Below, piece after piece: positions 1 to 7,427 of a DNA stretch of 64,000 nucleotides; position 1 is the stretch's first letter, and the number at the start of each line of letters is the position of its first letter. The translations under genes were made by a program, and so were the position numbers. The DNA comes from Candidatus Eiseniibacteriota bacterium (lineage in GTDB: Bacteria; Eisenbacteria; RBG-16-71-46): assembly GCA_016710095.1 (NCBI GenBank), contig JADJLL010000007.1:155731-219730 (forward strand). Direction: 5' to 3'. The notes below the pieces were generated by a model. It made no database searches and was not told the DNA's origin. It saw nothing but the letters and a program-made list of their open reading frames with translations.

Positions 1-214
1 CCATCTCGAGCGTGGCGAGGCGCGCGAGCGACGGCGCGCGCTCGCGCAGCAGCGCCGCGGTGCGCGACATCACGGCCGCGCGTGCGGCGAACGAAAGCGC
101 GGCCCACGCGGGCTGCGCGGTGGCGGCGCGGTCGAGGCAAGCAGCGGCGTCGGCGGGAGAGTGCCCGGCGTATTCCTGCACGAGCTGCCCGGTGGCGGGA
201 TGAACGGAGCGCAT
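1..214 (-). CDS. NAD(P)-dependent aldehyde dehydrogenase, N-terminal 71 residues (partial)
   Basis: This frame runs off the left edge of the window, so only the N-terminus is visible. It opens with MRSVHPATGQLVQEYAGHSP and continues with a W-A-x-L-S-F-A-x-R-A-A stretch, then L-A-x-L-A-T-L-E-M at the edge. This is the classic start of the succinate-semialdehyde / aldehyde dehydrogenase superfamily: the NPATG-like strand, then the helix before the TLEMGKP motif. Those enzymes oxidise an aldehyde to the acid with NAD(P) in the cytoplasm. The catalytic Cys and cofactor site lie outside the window, so the substrate cannot be told. The gene lies 25 bp downstream of the radical SAM gene on the same strand, so co-transcription is possible. 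Confidence 0.75.
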   Translation of the reverse strand, partial: MRSVHPATGQLVQEYAGHSPADAAACLDRAATAQPAWAALSFAARAAVMSRTAALLRERAPSLARLATLEM

Positions 215-239
215 GGCGCGGACGATGCCGCAGCGACGG

Positions 240-1160
240 CTACAGCGCCAGTCCGAGCTGCTCGGCGAACGTGGGCGGCTCGGGCTCGGGCACGTGTTCG
301 GCCTCGATCGGATCGGGCGCGCCGGCGCGGCGTGGCGTGTCGCGCCGAAGTTCCGCCACGCGCGCGAGCACGGGCGCGCTCACGCGCTTCGGCAGGTGCG
401 CGCGGCCGGCGTAGAGCGCTTCGAGCCGCGCGCGTTCCTCGGGCCACACCGCGTCGAGCGTCGCGAGGAAATGCTCGCGCGTGCCGGCCTGCAGGTAGAG
501 CAGGCCCGCCCAGACGCTCGTCGCTCCGGCGTCGCGGGCCGCGCGCACGACGTTCGCGAGCGACTCCGGCCGGTCCGAAAGTCCGGGCAGCAGCGGCGCC
601 ATCGCCACGCGCACGCGAATCCCCGCGTCGGCGAGCAGGCGCACCGCGCGCAGCCGTGCTGCCGGCGGCGCGGTGCCCGGTTCGGTGACGCGCCAGAGAT
701 CGGGATCGAGCGTCGGGATCGACACGTCCACGGTGACGCGCGCGCGTCGCGAGCCTTCGGCGAGCACGTCGCGGTCGCGGACGACCAGCGGCCCGCGCGT
801 GATGATGCCGAACGGATTGCCGCGCTCGACGAACGCCTCGAGGCACGCGCGCGTGAGCCGTCGCGAGCCCTCGATCGGCTGGTACGGATCGGTGGCCGCG
901 CCGACCACGACGACCTCGCGCGCCCAGGACGGGCGGGCCAGTTCGCGGCGCAGCACCTCGGCGACGTTCGGCTTGATGCGCACGCGCCGTCCGTAGGCGT
1001 CGCCCGAGGGACGGTCGGCGCGGCGCTCGAACGAGCGCACGTAGCAGAACGTGCAGCGGTGCGCGCAGCCCATGTACGGGTTGAGCGTCCACTCGAAGGG
1101 CATGCCCTCGACGTGGTTGAGCGCGGATCGGCACGGCTGGTCGAAGTACTCGGGGCGCAT
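240..1160 (-). CDS. Radical SAM protein of the SPL/Rv2578c-like family
   Basis: This is a 306-residue cytoplasmic protein. The cluster motif C-x3-C-x2-C lies near residues 32-39 (CAHRCTFCYV), which would hold a 4Fe-4S cluster that cleaves S-adenosylmethionine. It is followed by G-A-A-T-D-P-Y-Q-P-I-E, typical of proteins related to spore photoproduct lyase and of the Rv2578c/PA0069 families. Their substrates are mostly unknown; some relatives repair DNA photodamage. No clear Shine-Dalgarno site precedes the ATG. A perfect 14-bp palindrome that fits the Fibrobacter LexA box lies about 30 bp upstream of the start, hinting at SOS control. The family call is firm; the repair role is inference. Confidence 0.85.
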   Translation of the reverse strand: MRPEYFDQPCRSALNHVEGMPFEWTLNPYMGCAHRCTFCYVRSFERRADRPSGDAYGRRVRIKPNVAEVLRRELARPSWAREVVVVGAATDPYQPIEGSRRLTRACLEAFVERGNPFGIITRGPLVVRDRDVLAEGSRRARVTVDVSIPTLDPDLWRVTEPGTAPPAARLRAVRLLADAGIRVRVAMAPLLPGLSDRPESLANVVRAARDAGATSVWAGLLYLQAGTREHFLATLDAVWPEERARLEALYAGRAHLPKRVSAPVLARVAELRRDTPRRAGAPDPIEAEHVPEPEPPTFAEQLGLAL

Positions 1161-1190
1161 GGCCGCGCAGGATGCCGAATCGGTCGTTCA

Positions 1191-1204
1191 TGCACAAGTG
1201 TGCA
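1191..1204. promoter_or_regulatory. LexA-box-like operator upstream of the radical SAM gene
   Basis: TGCACAAGTGTGCA is a perfect inverted repeat (6-bp arms, 2-bp centre), 31 bp from the start codon of the minus-strand radical SAM gene. It fits TGCNCN4GTGCA, the LexA-binding sequence I recall for Fibrobacter succinogenes. A match to the nine fixed bases is expected about once in two windows this size by chance. The full palindrome and its promoter position make it more interesting than that. Binding by LexA is inference. Confidence 0.45.
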
Positions 1205-1909
1205 GTTTGGGCGAATGCTGAGGTGCCGGGCCCAAGCGGCTGTGCCGCAGGCGCTCGGGCCTCGGCGGGACGCGGCTCGTGCCGGAGCGCGCCGAGTCGG
1301 CCGTGCACGATAGGCCGCCTCGGCACGCGCTGGCCGGCGAGCCCGGCGGCGCCGACGCCAGCCGCCGGGTCGCCGGAGCCGCCGGACGCCGGGCCGCGCC
1401 GAACGACGGGACCGCCGGCCGCGGTCCGGGCCGCCGGGCGGCTCGAGGCTCGAGCGAGCCCGGCCAAGGCCGAGCGCCAGGCCGCGGAGCACGGCGCCTG
1501 CGAGCCGCGAGCAGGCGCGAGCGTGCGACGATTGGAGCGAGCGCGATCGCGAGATGACCAGGAAGCGGTGAAGCGGATCGCGGGAGATGTCCGCATCGAG
1601 GCGAGGCTCGAGGAAGCCTCGAGCACGTCGGCCCGGAAGGCAGCCTGAGAGGACCCGGGCCGGCTTTGCGGGGCGGCGCCGGCGCCCGCGGTTCCCAAGG
1701 CCATCCGTAATCCAAGTCGCATAATATGTATTATGTAAACCCGCATCCGTGACGAGGTCCCGGGCTGCCCGCCGACCCGTCGCCGTCCTCGACTCGAACC
1801 GCCCCGGCGCCCCGCACTCCACCCGATCACGCTGCCTCGCCACCACCTCACGACTCGAGCCCGTCGGCTCTCGCCGTCCGGGCTCGTCGTCGTGTGTGCT
1901 GCTCCCGCC
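1205..1909. other. Long intergenic region without a convincing gene
   Basis: This stretch lies between the start of the radical SAM gene and the stop of leuS. Long open frames exist on both strands, but they encode Arg/Ala/Pro/Gly-rich sequence with no recognisable motif, as expected from very GC-rich non-coding DNA. The only structured part I see is the A+T-rich palindrome at 1720-1735. It probably holds the leuS 3' end and the promoter of the radical SAM gene. Confidence 0.5.
1720..1735. promoter_or_regulatory. A+T-rich perfect inverted repeat, operator-like
   Basis: CATAATA-TG-TATTATG is a perfect 7-bp inverted repeat in a small A+T-rich island inside sequence of roughly 70 percent GC. 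It is not followed by a T-run and is too A+T-rich for a stable terminator, so a dimeric regulator site is the most natural reading. No gene start lies close by on either strand, and the regulator is unknown. Confidence 0.3.
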
Positions 1910-4348
1910 TCAGCCCGCGACCACCACGTTCAGCAGCTTGTCCTTCACGTGGATCACCTTCTTGATCGCCCCGGCCTCGACGTACTTCTTCACGCGCTCG
2001 TCCGCGAAGGCCACCGCCTGCACGTCCTCCTGCGACGCGCCCCGCGGCAGGTCCAGCGTCGCCCGCAGCTTGCCGTTCACCTGCACGGCCACCGTCACCG
2101 TGTCCTCGACGGTCAACGCCGGGTCGAACGCCGGGAACGGCTCGTGCGCCAGCGTGTTCGTGTGTCCCATCCGCGACCACAGCTCCTCGGCCAGGTGCGG
2201 CGCGAACGGCGCGATCACGAGCACGAACGGCTCGAGGATCTCGCGCGAGCGCGTGGTCATGGGATTGATCTCGTTCACGAACACCATCATCTGCGAGATG
2301 GCCGTGTTGAACTTGAGGTCCTCGACGTCCTGGCCGACCTTCGCGATCGTCTTGTGGAGCACGCGCATCGCCTCGATCGGCGCCGGCTCGCTCGTGAACG
2401 CGTTCGAGCCGTCCTCGTTGACGTACAGGCGCCACACGCGGTCCAGGAACCGCATGATGCCTTCCACGCCCTTCGAGCTCCACGGCTTCATGGCTTCGAG
2501 CGGCCCCATGAACATCTCGAAGATGCGCAGCGAATCGGCGCCGAACTGATCGATCATCTCGTTCGGATCGACGACGTTGCCCCAGCGCTTCGACATCTTG
2601 CGCCCGTCCTCGCCCAGGATGATGCCCTGGTGCACGAGCTTGACGAACGGCTCGGGCGTGCTCACCACGCCGATGTCGTAGAGCACCTTGTGCCAGAAGC
2701 GCGCGTACAGCAGGTGCAGTACCGCATGCTCGGCGCCGCCCACGTACAGGTCGACCGGCATCCAGTACTTCTCCTTGGCCGGGTCGACGAGCGCGTCGGG
2801 GTTCTTCGGGTCGATGAAGCGCAGGTAGTACCAGCACGAGCCGGCCCACTGCGGCATCGTGTTCGTCTCGCGGCGCGCGGGCGCACCCGTCGCGGGATCC
2901 GTCGCCTTCAGCCACTCCTCGGCGTTCGCGAGCGGGCTCTCTCCCGTGCCCGAAGGCTTGTACTCCTTGAGGTCCGGCAGGCGCAGCGGCAGCTGGCTTT
3001 CCGGCAGCGGCCGGTGCTGGCCGTCCGTCCACACGATCGGGAACGGCTCGCCCCAGTAGCGCTGCCGCGAGAACGCCCAGTCGCGCAGCTTGTAGTTCAC
3101 GGCCTTCTGCCCGAGCCCGCGCTCGGCGAGCCACGCGGTGATCTTCGGGATCGCGTCCACGGGCTTGAGCCCGTCGATCGAGAACGCGCCTCCGGGCGCG
3201 GTCGAGTTCACGATCGTGCCCTCGTCGGTCTCGGTGAACGCGGCGCCCTGCACGTCGCCGCCCGAGACGACCTCGCGAATCGTGAGTCCGAACTCCTTCG
3301 CGAACTCCCAGTCGCGCTCGTCGTGCGCGGGCACGGCCATGATCGCGCCGGTGCCGTAGCCCATCATCACGTAGTCGGCGATCCAGATCGGCAGCTTCTC
3401 GCCGTTCACGGGATTGATCGCGTGACCGCCGGTGAAGACGCCCGTCTTCTTCTTGTCCTGCTGGCGCTCGAGGTCGCTCTTGCGCCGCGTCGCCTCGACG
3501 TACGCGGACACGGCTTCGCGCTGCGCCGGCGTCGTGAGCACGTCGACGAGCGGATGCTCGGGCGCGAGCACCATGTACGTCGCGCCGAACAGCGTGTCCG
3601 GGCGGGTCGTGAAGATGCGCAGGTTGCCCTTCACGCCGTCGATCGCGAAGTCCACTTCGGCGCCGGTCGATCGCCCGATCCATTCCTTCTGCATGATGAG
3701 CGTGCCGTTGGGCCACTCGACCAGGTCGAGATCGTCGAGCAGGCGGTCGGCGTACTCGGTGATCTTCAGCACCCACTGGCGCATCGGCTGGCGAATGACT
3801 TCGAAGCCGCCGACCTCGCTCTTGCCGTCCACGACTTCTTCGTTCGCGAGCACCGTGCCCAGCTCGGGGCACCAGTTCACGGGGATCTCGGCGACGTACG
3901 CGAGCCCGCGCTCGTAGAGCTTGAGGAAGATCCACTGCGTCCAGCGGTAGTACGCCGGATCGGTGGTGTCGACCTCGCGGTCCCAGTCGTACGACAGCCC
4001 CGCGCGCTGCATCTGCTGGCGGAAGTTGTCGATGTTCTGCTTCGTCGTGATCGCCGGATGCACGCCGGTCTTGACCGCGTACTGCTCCGCCGGAAGCCCG
4101 AACGCGTCCCAGCCCGTGCAGTGAAGAACGTTGAAGCCCTTCATGCGCTTGTAGCGGCTGAGGATGTCCGTCGCCGTGTAGCCCTCGATGTGGCCCACGT
4201 GCAGGCCGGCGCCCGAGGGGTACGGGAACATGTCGAGGCAGTAGAACTTCGGCTTCGAGAGGTCCTCGCCGGCGGCGAAGGTCTTGTGGTCCAGCCAGTA
4301 CTTCTGCCAGCGGGGTTCGACTTCGGCGAAGGGGAAACGCTTGCTCAT
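1910..4348 (-). CDS. leuS: Leucyl-tRNA synthetase
   Basis: This class Ia aminoacyl-tRNA synthetase charges tRNA-Leu in the cytoplasm. The 812 residues match the bacterial family length. The ATP-binding HIGH motif is HVGH at residues 50-53, after PYPSGAGL. An editing (CP1) domain follows, with the T-rich segment FTTRPDTLFGATY and the GTGAIMAVPAHDERD block that discharges mischarged tRNA. The zinc-region Trp/Cys block (CWYYLRFIDPKNP) comes next. The KMSKS loop is KMSKR near residues 584-588, a common bacterial variant. The anticodon-binding domain and C-terminal extension are complete. The frame is unbroken. The start is the first ATG after a GGAAGAG stretch. Confidence 0.97.
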   Translation of the reverse strand: MSKRFPFAEVEPRWQKYWLDHKTFAAGEDLSKPKFYCLDMFPYPSGAGLHVGHIEGYTATDILSRYKRMKGFNVLHCTGWDAFGLPAEQYAVKTGVHPAITTKQNIDNFRQQMQRAGLSYDWDREVDTTDPAYYRWTQWIFLKLYERGLAYVAEIPVNWCPELGTVLANEEVVDGKSEVGGFEVIRQPMRQWVLKITEYADRLLDDLDLVEWPNGTLIMQKEWIGRSTGAEVDFAIDGVKGNLRIFTTRPDTLFGATYMVLAPEHPLVDVLTTPAQREAVSAYVEATRRKSDLERQQDKKKTGVFTGGHAINPVNGEKLPIWIADYVMMGYGTGAIMAVPAHDERDWEFAKEFGLTIREVVSGGDVQGAAFTETDEGTIVNSTAPGGAFSIDGLKPVDAIPKITAWLAERGLGQKAVNYKLRDWAFSRQRYWGEPFPIVWTDGQHRPLPESQLPLRLPDLKEYKPSGTGESPLANAEEWLKATDPATGAPARRETNTMPQWAGSCWYYLRFIDPKNPDALVDPAKEKYWMPVDLYVGGAEHAVLHLLYARFWHKVLYDIGVVSTPEPFVKLVHQGIILGEDGRKMSKRWGNVVDPNEMIDQFGADSLRIFEMFMGPLEAMKPWSSKGVEGIMRFLDRVWRLYVNEDGSNAFTSEPAPIEAMRVLHKTIAKVGQDVEDLKFNTAISQMMVFVNEINPMTTRSREILEPFVLVIAPFAPHLAEELWSRMGHTNTLAHEPFPAFDPALTVEDTVTVAVQVNGKLRATLDLPRGASQEDVQAVAFADERVKKYVEAGAIKKVIHVKDKLLNVVVAG

Positions 4349-4447
4349 GGGCTCTTCCGGGTGAAGGTGGAGCGCGGAAGATAGCGGAAGTGCCGAGCGA
4401 TCGTCACGCCTTGCGGGGCACTCGGGCGGCGCGCCACATGCAGCTCA

Positions 4448-4464
4448 CTCGGCCAGCGGCCGAG
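4448..4464 (-). terminator. Hairpin downstream of holA (weak terminator candidate)
   Basis: A 7-bp perfect inverted repeat (CTCGGCC, 3-nt loop, GGCCGAG) lies about 20 bp past the holA stop codon, before leuS. There is no T-run, so it may only stabilise the 3' end of the message. Confidence 0.25.
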
Positions 4465-4482
4465 CGCCTCTCCCCAGAAGTC

Positions 4483-5538
4483 TCAGGCGCCCGCGACCTC
4501 GCGCGTGGCCATCTCGAGCGCGAGCCGCACGTCGGTGCGTCCGCCCTTCCACGCCGCTTCGGCGCGGTAGACCGCGTCGAGCCCGCGCGCGAGTCCGCGC
4601 GGATCCTTGCGGCGCCCGAGCACCGCCGAGGCTTCGCGGAACCGCGCCCAGCCGCCGAGCGCGCCGCCGACGAGATTGGCGAGCGAGAAGAGAATGCCGC
4701 CTTCGCTCTCCCCTTCCGTGATGATGCGCCCGAGCCGCTTCGCCGCGAGCGCCACGTCGCCCTTGGCGACCGCGACGAGATACTCGTCGAGCTCGGCGCC
4801 GACCACCGGCCGCGAGACTTCCGCGACGTCGGCCTTCGTCAGCTTGCCGGCCTTCGCGCACCACGCGGCGAGCTTGCCGAGTTCGTTGAAGAACGTCGGC
4901 GTCTCCCCTTCGCACGCCTGCACGAGCGCTTCGAGGGCGCCCGTCTCGGCGGTCAGTCCCTCGCGTTCGAGCCGGCGCCGTCCCCACGCGAGCAGGTCGG
5001 CGGAGTTCGGCGGATCGGCCTGCCAGCGCACGGCGGCGGCCGAGCGCGCCGGTGCGAGCTTCGCGCGCTCCTTGTCCGCTGCCGACTCGACGAGCACGAG
5101 GCACGAATCGCCCGCGGGGCGCGACATGCCCTCGGCGAGCGCGGCAACGCGCTTCTCGCTGCGCAGCAGGTCCTCGACGTCGAACACGATCGTGAGTTCG
5201 CGCGGCGAGAACATGGACACGTTGTGGAACGCCGCGAGGATCTCGTCGACGCCGTTCTCGCGCACCCACAGCACGCGCGCGATCGGCGCGTCCGGAACGG
5301 CCTGCGCCCAGGCGCGGCGCCACTCCGAGAGGAACGCGGCCTTCAGCGACTCGTCGTCACCCTCGATCCAGAGCGTCGAAGGGAACTTGCCCGCATACGC
5401 TCCGTCGAGCAGCGCGAAACCCCCGCTCGGCGCGACGGCCTTCGCGGCGGTGCGCTTCGCGGGCGCACCCTCACCAGCCTTCGACCGACCGGCTGAGGAT
5501 TTCGTCGGAGATTTTGTCGACGGCTTCTTTTCGGGCAT
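4483..5538 (-). CDS. holA: DNA polymerase III delta subunit (clamp loader)
   Basis: This delta subunit of the clamp-loader complex opens the beta clamp during replication. The 351 residues contain the usual order: a Rossmann-like N-domain with LWIEGDDE, a strand pattern around VRENGVDEILAAFHNVSMF, the FDVEDLL segment, and the C-terminal helical collar with FFNELGKLAAW and ILFSLANLVGGAL. HolA proteins are very divergent, so the call rests on this order and on length. The first 40 residues are a Lys/Ser/Ala-rich tail that overlaps the end of lptE by 68 bp. A later start (near residue 40) is possible, but no other Met lies there. The gene is downstream of lptE, a common pairing in bacteria (lptE-holA), which supports both calls. 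Confidence 0.85.
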   Translation of the reverse strand: MPEKKPSTKSPTKSSAGRSKAGEGAPAKRTAAKAVAPSGGFALLDGAYAGKFPSTLWIEGDDESLKAAFLSEWRRAWAQAVPDAPIARVLWVRENGVDEILAAFHNVSMFSPRELTIVFDVEDLLRSEKRVAALAEGMSRPAGDSCLVLVESAADKERAKLAPARSAAAVRWQADPPNSADLLAWGRRRLEREGLTAETGALEALVQACEGETPTFFNELGKLAAWCAKAGKLTKADVAEVSRPVVGAELDEYLVAVAKGDVALAAKRLGRIITEGESEGGILFSLANLVGGALGGWARFREASAVLGRRKDPRGLARGLDAVYRAEAAWKGGRTDVRLALEMATREVAGA

Positions 5539-6010
5539 CGAGCGGGTCTCGCGCCTTCTGGCCGGGAACGTCCACGGTGTAGTAGTTCACCGTGCGGACG
5601 ATCTCGTCGGTCCACAGCTCGCGGTTCTTGACGAGGTCCTTGAACGTGACCTGCACGCCGATCGTGATGCGGTACTCCTGCGCCTCGGAGGCGTTCGTGA
5701 ACCCGAACACGGCGTTCTTGTACTGCGTCACCCGGCCGCGCACCACGCAGTTCGCGGACTTCTCGTCCACGACCTTGAGGTGGTTGTCGCGCACGAAGCG
5801 CTGCGACACCGCGGTGGTGATCTCCTGCTCCAGCGTGTACTCGGTCGTGCCGTTCTCGAACACCGGAATCGCGACCGACTTCAGGTGCGACGGCAGCAGC
5901 GCCGGGCTGGTCGTGTAACCGCACGAGGCAAGCGAAAGCCCCGCGGCCAGCAGCGCGGCCAGCGAGGCCGCGCGAAGGGCGCGGGGCTTGCGGTCAGGCG
6001 GCGGAAGAAT
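5471..6010 (-). CDS. lptE: LPS-assembly lipoprotein LptE, no canonical start codon
   Basis: LptE plugs the LptD barrel that inserts lipopolysaccharide into the outer membrane. The mature part shows the family pattern: SVAIPVFENGT, then E-x-x-I-T-x-A-V, then V-R-G-R-V-T-x-Y, and a C-terminal helix. The frame extends upstream through a lipoprotein signal: basic DRKPRALR, a hydrophobic stretch and the lipobox LASC, with the lipid-bearing Cys codon at 5921-5923. Between that signal and the nearest in-frame stop (within the preceding regulator gene) there is no ATG, GTG or TTG. The best candidate is ATT at 6008-6010, overlapping the end of the regulator gene, which would give about 179 residues. 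The first GTG (5863) would delete the whole signal peptide and is therefore not credible. A nearby sequencing error is an alternative. It is followed by holA. Confidence 0.75.
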   Translation of the reverse strand: MLPPPDRKPRALRAASLAALLAAGLSLASCGYTTSPALLPSHLKSVAIPVFENGTTEYTLEQEITTAVSQRFVRDNHLKVVDEKSANCVVRGRVTQYKNAVFGFTNASEAQEYRITIGVQVTFKDLVKNRELWTDEIVRTVNYYTVDVPGQKARDPLDARKEAVDKISDEILSRSVEGW

Positions 6011-7427
6011 GGGACTGGGCCTCGTCTTCCTTCGAGTGGATGGCGTAGAGCTTCATGCGGTAGCGGAGCTTGTCGCGCTTCAGGTTCAGCATCTCCGCCG
6101 TGCGGCTCTGGTTCCACTTGGTAGCATACGAGGCACGCATGATCAAGGAACGCTCGAGTTCCTCGACGAGCGGCTCGAACGGGATCCCTCCCGCCGGGAT
6201 CACGCCCTGCAGGACGTCGTCCACGCGCTGGCCGAGCGAGGCCTCCGACGCGGCGCGGGCGCGCGGCGCCAGCTTGAGGTGCTGGACGTCGAGCACTTCG
6301 GCGTTCTCGAGCAGGATCGTGCGCTCGAAGAGGTTCTTCAGCTCGCGGATGTTGCCCGGCCAGGCGTACTCGACGAGCACGCGCTGCGCCGACGCCGACA
6401 TCTCGCGGAACGGCTTCTTGAACTGCTTCGAGAAGCGCTCCATGAAGAGCCGCGCGAGCGGCACGACGTCCTCGTGACGGTCGCGCAGCGGCGGCACGAA
6501 GAGGGGCACGACCTTGAGGCGGTAGTACAGGTCCTCGCGGAAGCCGCCCTCGCGGACCATCTTCTCGAGGTCCTGGTTGGTCGCCGAGATGATGCGCAGG
6601 TTGACCGAGATGTCCTTCGTGCCGCCGACGCGCTTGAACGTGCGGCGCTCGAGCACGCGGAGCAGCTTCACCTGGAGCATCGGCGCCATTTCACCGATCT
6701 CGTCGAGGAACAGCGTGCCGCCGTTCGCGAGCTCCATGAGGCCGAGCTTCTGCGCGCGCGCGTCCGTGAACGCGCCCTTCTCGTGACCGAACAGCTCGCT
6801 CTCGAGCAGCTCGCCCGGGATCGCGGCGCAGTTGATCTCGACGAACGGCTGCGAGTGCCGCGCGCTCATCCGGTGGATGAGGTTCGCGAAGTACTCCTTG
6901 CCCGTTCCGCTCTCGCCCTCGATGAGGACGCTTGTGGTGTCGCCGCGCGCCACCTGCTCGGCGATCGCGTACGCCTCCTGCATCGCCGGGCTCGCCGAGT
7001 GCAGGTAGTCGTCGTCGGCGAACGCCTGATGGCGCAGCCGCCGCAGTTCGAGCCAGATCTTCTGCGACTCGAGCGCGCGCGCCGCGATGGCGAGCAGTTC
7101 CTCCGCCTGGAACGGCTTCTTCACGAACCAGAACGCGCCGGCGCTCATGGCTTCGACGGCCGTCTCGAGTTCGCCGAACGCGGTCATGAGCACGACCGAA
7201 ACCTCCGGCTGCAGGCGCTTCACTTCGCGCAGCAGGTCGAGGCCCGTGCCGTCCGGAAGCTTGAGATCGAAGAACGCCATGTCCGGCATGTCGCGCTCGA
7301 TCGCCGCGCGCGCCTCGCGCACCGAGCCCGCGCTCGTGACCGTGTAACCGTCGTTCTCGAGGGCCTGGCAGACGAAGTGCCGGATGGAGTCCTGATCGTC
7401 CACGACCAGGATGTTGGCCTTGCTCAT
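5994..7427 (-). CDS. NtrC-type sigma54-dependent response regulator
   Basis: This 477-residue transcription activator has three parts. The receiver domain (1-120) has phosphorylatable Asp54 in FFDLKLPDG and the switch residues T82 and K103. The AAA+ domain has Walker A GESGTGKE (171-178) and Walker B GTLFLDEIGE (237-246). The C-terminal Fis-type helix-turn-helix ends with MLNLKRDKLRYRMK. The sigma54-contact loop reads GAFTDA (218-223) instead of GAFTGA. A GGAGG site sits 8 nt before the ATG. The start overlaps the stop of the histidine kinase by 4 bp, so the two are translated together and are almost certainly partners. The target genes are not visible. Confidence 0.93.
   Translation of the reverse strand: MSKANILVVDDQDSIRHFVCQALENDGYTVTSAGSVREARAAIERDMPDMAFFDLKLPDGTGLDLLREVKRLQPEVSVVLMTAFGELETAVEAMSAGAFWFVKKPFQAEELLAIAARALESQKIWLELRRLRHQAFADDDYLHSASPAMQEAYAIAEQVARGDTTSVLIEGESGTGKEYFANLIHRMSARHSQPFVEINCAAIPGELLESELFGHEKGAFTDARAQKLGLMELANGGTLFLDEIGEMAPMLQVKLLRVLERRTFKRVGGTKDISVNLRIISATNQDLEKMVREGGFREDLYYRLKVVPLFVPPLRDRHEDVVPLARLFMERFSKQFKKPFREMSASAQRVLVEYAWPGNIRELKNLFERTILLENAEVLDVQHLKLAPRARAASEASLGQRVDDVLQGVIPAGGIPFEPLVEELERSLIMRASYATKWNQSRTAEMLNLKRDKLRYRMKLYAIHSKEDEAQSHSSAA

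Noticed and set aside
1188..1715. A 175-codon frame in the 1205-1909 gap
   Set aside because: It is Arg/Ala/Pro rich with no domain or signal. Both strands have similar open frames here, as expected from GC content.
1721..1740. Sigma70 promoter in the A+T island
   Set aside because: TTTACA and TATTAT are present but only 7 bp apart, far too close.
1892..4384. A long plus-strand frame opposite leuS
   Set aside because: It mirrors leuS codon structure (His/Arg/Leu/Asp rich, no motifs) and has no ribosome site.
5343..5924. A second minus-strand frame over lptE and holA starting at 5924
   Set aside because: It has no signal peptide or motif, is Arg/Gly-rich, and overlaps the well-supported lptE frame.
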